Part shown: positions 61,476 to 64,000 of the stretch, piece after piece
How the letters are laid out: each line of letters opens with the position of its first letter
Position numbering within the stretch: the stretch's first letter is position 1
Assembly (NCBI GenBank): GCA_028023455.1
Contig: JAQFVV010000012.1
Coordinates: forward strand, 3,190,023-3,254,022
Direction of reading: 5' to 3'
Source: Epiperipatus broadwayi
Taxonomy: Eukaryota > Onychophora > Udeonychophora > Euonychophora > Peripatidae
Length of the DNA: 64,000 nucleotides
The notes under the pieces: model-generated
Databases searched by the model: none
The model's input: the letters and a program-made list of their open reading frames with translations, nothing else
What the model was told of the DNA's origin: nothing
Position numbers and translations under genes: made by a program

Positions 61476-63158
61476 AAAAACAAAAATATTTATAGTAAAT
61501 AAAAAAAATATTGTTTAAAAATGCATCAATTATTAAAGCAACCCAAATAAATATTTAGTAATATTTTAGGATTTCTTTTTTTTAAAAAAAAAAATGCTTT
61601 AACATTAATGTAAAATTTACAATTTTTGTAAATGTATATATAAAGCTTTTAGAGCAAGGTATAACAGAATTCTGTTTTTATATTTTAGAAAAAAAATAGT
61701 GATGTGTTCCTAAGGGTCTGTATGAACAAGCCTTGATGTGATTTACGATTATGTAAATATAATATTAAAAGTAATATACAAAGAGAAAGATCAAATGTTT
61801 TAAAAAATTATTGGAAAATATTGTTAAAAAAATAGTTTAAAAAAAAATAAAAAGAAAGAAAATCTTTAAAATAAAAAAATATATAAATAAAAATTCTAGA
61901 GTTTATATCTCACTATTTTAATTTTTTAAATTTTGAAAAGCATTTGTCAATATTGGATTTTTGTTTATGTTCATTTTAGCCAGAATGATATTTAGAATTT
62001 CAGCTAAACTCTATATTATTAAAAATTTAAAGTAAGAATGCTTTAATATTTTTTTTATGTTAAAAATGTTTCAAATATCAATTACTTAAGTAATAAATAA
62101 AAGGGCATTATAGATAGTCTTTTTTATATATAGAAACTTAAAATTTGTGTTAAGAGAACACTATATGTCAGTTATAATGAAAGATTATGTCTTGATTATA
62201 TTACAGTGCTGCTTTAAAGCTTACGTAATCACATGACCTTCTTTAAACAAAGTGTCATGTTAACCATCATATTTTCTTTGAAAGAAAACTGGTCTAGTGG
62301 TTAAATCTGAAGATTCTTCCAATATTTTTCTGCCTGTTTGAGCATCATTTAAAAGAGAAATTGTATTAGAATGCTGAATCTATAATCCTACAAATATTAT
62401 ATTGTTAATGACATTTTTAATCAGGTAATTCCAGATTTGACTCTAACTTATCTTTTTTTTTTATTAATCTAAATGAATTGCAATAAAATTAAAAAAATAA
62501 TTATGCAAATGTATTGAAAGCTAATTGGTAAAAAGTAGAGAAAATTCTCTAAAGAAAGTATAGAAATATTTTTAATTATAACAGAAAAGACAAGTAAAAA
62601 AAATAGTAAATCAAATTAGCTATGACAATCTTAAAGTGAAATATTTGTGAGAAATTCAGTGTCAATGTTAAAATCTTTAAATAAATTTTAGATAAAATAG
62701 CATTTTTTCCCAATCTTCCTATACTTATGCCAAGTAATGTCTTGTTGGTTGAATAATATCTTATTTGGTTTAGCATAAATTTTATAACAATAAAATATCA
62801 ATTGTGTGCATATATCATAAAAGTATAGATCAATGTGACAGAGATAAAGTGATAAATACTGGTTTTCTTTATTCATTAGTAATGTAAGGAAAGTTAAGTT
62901 ACTACAACATCTTTATCATCCTAGAAATACTGTGATGACATCTTGCACTTATTTAATTACTAATATTAGTTAGAAAGAACTTATAGCCTAAATTACGGAC
63001 ATAACTATCACAAATCCAATTCATTATTATCCATGATACTAGCTTTTCAAAAATAGGAAGGATTAACGATATTAAAAAGAATGTAAACCATAACCATTGC
63101 ATTCATCTCACATTATTATACTACTTGTACAATGCAAAGAACCGAGAGTAAAGAATTA
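61476..63158. other. AT-rich intergenic sequence, nothing recognised
   Basis: A-rich and T-rich runs. Frames of 62-66 codons here are low complexity and not supported as genes. Confidence 0.6.
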
Positions 63159-63472
63159 TTAGCAAATTATCAATTTAACAAGCATAAAATTTAATTACTC
63201 AGAATACAAAAATAAGCACTTTCACTTTATATAAAAAAAAAAAGAATGAAATAACAGAATTATATTGTGTTAGAGTTAAAACATATACATATTGTATACA
63301 TATTAAATGCTAACTAATAAAATAATTAAATATTAGAAAATTAGCAATTTAACAAGTATAAAATTTAGCCACTCAAGATGCAAAATTAAACACTTTCATT
63401 TTATAAAAAAAAAAGAATAACCCTAATTATTTTGTGTTAGAATTAAAATCATATACATATTGTACAAATATT
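63159..63472 (+). repeat. 174-bp tandem duplication, diverged
   Basis: Copies at about 63159-63304 and 63333-63472 share CAATTTAACAAGCATAAAAT, GCACTTTCACTTTATA, TTGTGTTAGAGTTAAAA and ATACATATTGTA with scattered changes. The second copy ends exactly where the RTE 3' tail begins. Confidence 0.8.
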
Positions 63473-64000
63473 TATCATTATCATCATCATCATAATTGTC
63501 AATCATTACCAATCCACTGCAGGATGAAGTTCTCTCCATATTCAATCCATATTCTCCAATTTCTAGCCTTTGGTTTCCACATTACTCATGCACATTTCCT
63601 TGTTCTAGCCATCCATCTCCCAGATATCTATTCTGGGTCTTTTACAATCTCTTGGAATCCAATTTAATATTTAATTGTCCATCTATTGTCATATCTTCTA
63701 GCAATATGTCCAGCCCAACTCCACTTCAGTCTTTTAATTTTTCCAAATATGTCAGTGACAGCTGTTTGTTCTGTTACCCATGTATTTTGTTTTCAAACTG
63801 TTCTTGTTACTCCTAACATACATCTTTCCAAACTTCTTTGAGTGGTCTAAAGTTCTGTTTTTCTTCTGTTAAGTGTTCAATTCTCAGATCCATAAGTAAG
63901 AACTAGTAAAACACATTTATTAAAAACGTTCTTTTTCAAACACATAGACATATTTCCTTTTAATATTAAGTTATTTCTACCAAATCACTCAAACCAAGTT
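63473..64000 (-). pseudogene. RTE-type LINE, 3' end, runs off the window
   Basis: Minus-strand copy of the same RTE family. From the window edge it reads FGRNNLILKGNMSMC, LTYGSEN, TTQRSLERCMLG, TEQTAVTDIFGKIKR, KWSWAGHIARR, and then the tail that ends ILQWIGND before a stop. The 3' terminus is a (GATGAT)n-like tract at about 63477-63493. Several stops interrupt it. The RT catalytic region, if present, lies beyond position 64000. The retained tail segment (GHIARR and FILQW) also allows the truncated tails at 6.0, 16.2 and 43.5 kb to be recognised. Confidence 0.9.

Overview
This window is AT-rich, gene-poor eukaryotic DNA. It is long AT-biased intergenic sequence with (TA)n and (CA)n microsatellites, a 500-base assembly gap, and many decayed transposable elements. 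No bacterial-style operon and no intact host gene can be supported. The element mix is RTE-type LINE fragments ending in GATGAT-like 3' tails, several Penelope-like (PLE) RT/GIY-YIG fragments, non-autonomous hAT elements, tRNA-derived SINEs and foldback elements. That mix points to an invertebrate animal genome. I cannot name the species from sequence alone.

Layout. 0-8 kb: AT-rich DNA, the N gap and one RTE 3' end (5.66-6.14 kb). 8-13 kb: two foldback hairpins of one family, a near-complete hammerhead-ribozyme fold (11.53-11.59 kb), a PLE GIY-YIG fragment inside a perfect 38-bp inverted repeat (12.03-12.50 kb), and a SINE-like repeat. 15-20 kb: a PLE fragment, the best-preserved RTE 3' half and a third PLE fragment, with (AT)n tracts abutting the PLE pieces. 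21-25 kb: a 317-bp hAT derivative and a striking 1.2-kb array of a 336-bp unit in direct and then inverted orientation, flanked by a 14-bp direct repeat. 27-37 kb: MITE and foldback repeats and a TATA-bearing segment with a 139-bp tandem duplication. 37.6-38.9 kb: the RT core of another RTE copy.

39.5-47.9 kb: a more GC-balanced block of four successive TATA-containing units that look like diverged LTR-type repeats, with no coding sequence between them. 48.9 kb: a second hAT derivative with an 8-bp target duplication. 50-52 kb: a hairpin element and two unrecognised possible coding pieces. 54-57 kb: a LINE C-terminal relic, a SINE-like repeat and two short tRNA-derived SINEs, one with a perfect 12-bp target duplication. 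58-60.5 kb: two PLE copies fused head to head. 63.5-64 kb: the 3' end of an RTE element that runs off the window.

Every element with a recognisable protein is broken by stops, frameshifts or truncation, so this is mostly a graveyard of retroelements. The most interesting points are the hammerhead-like fold, the compound 336-bp inverted array and the inverted arrangements around PLE fragments. Coordinates of repeat boundaries were read by eye and may be off by a few bases.
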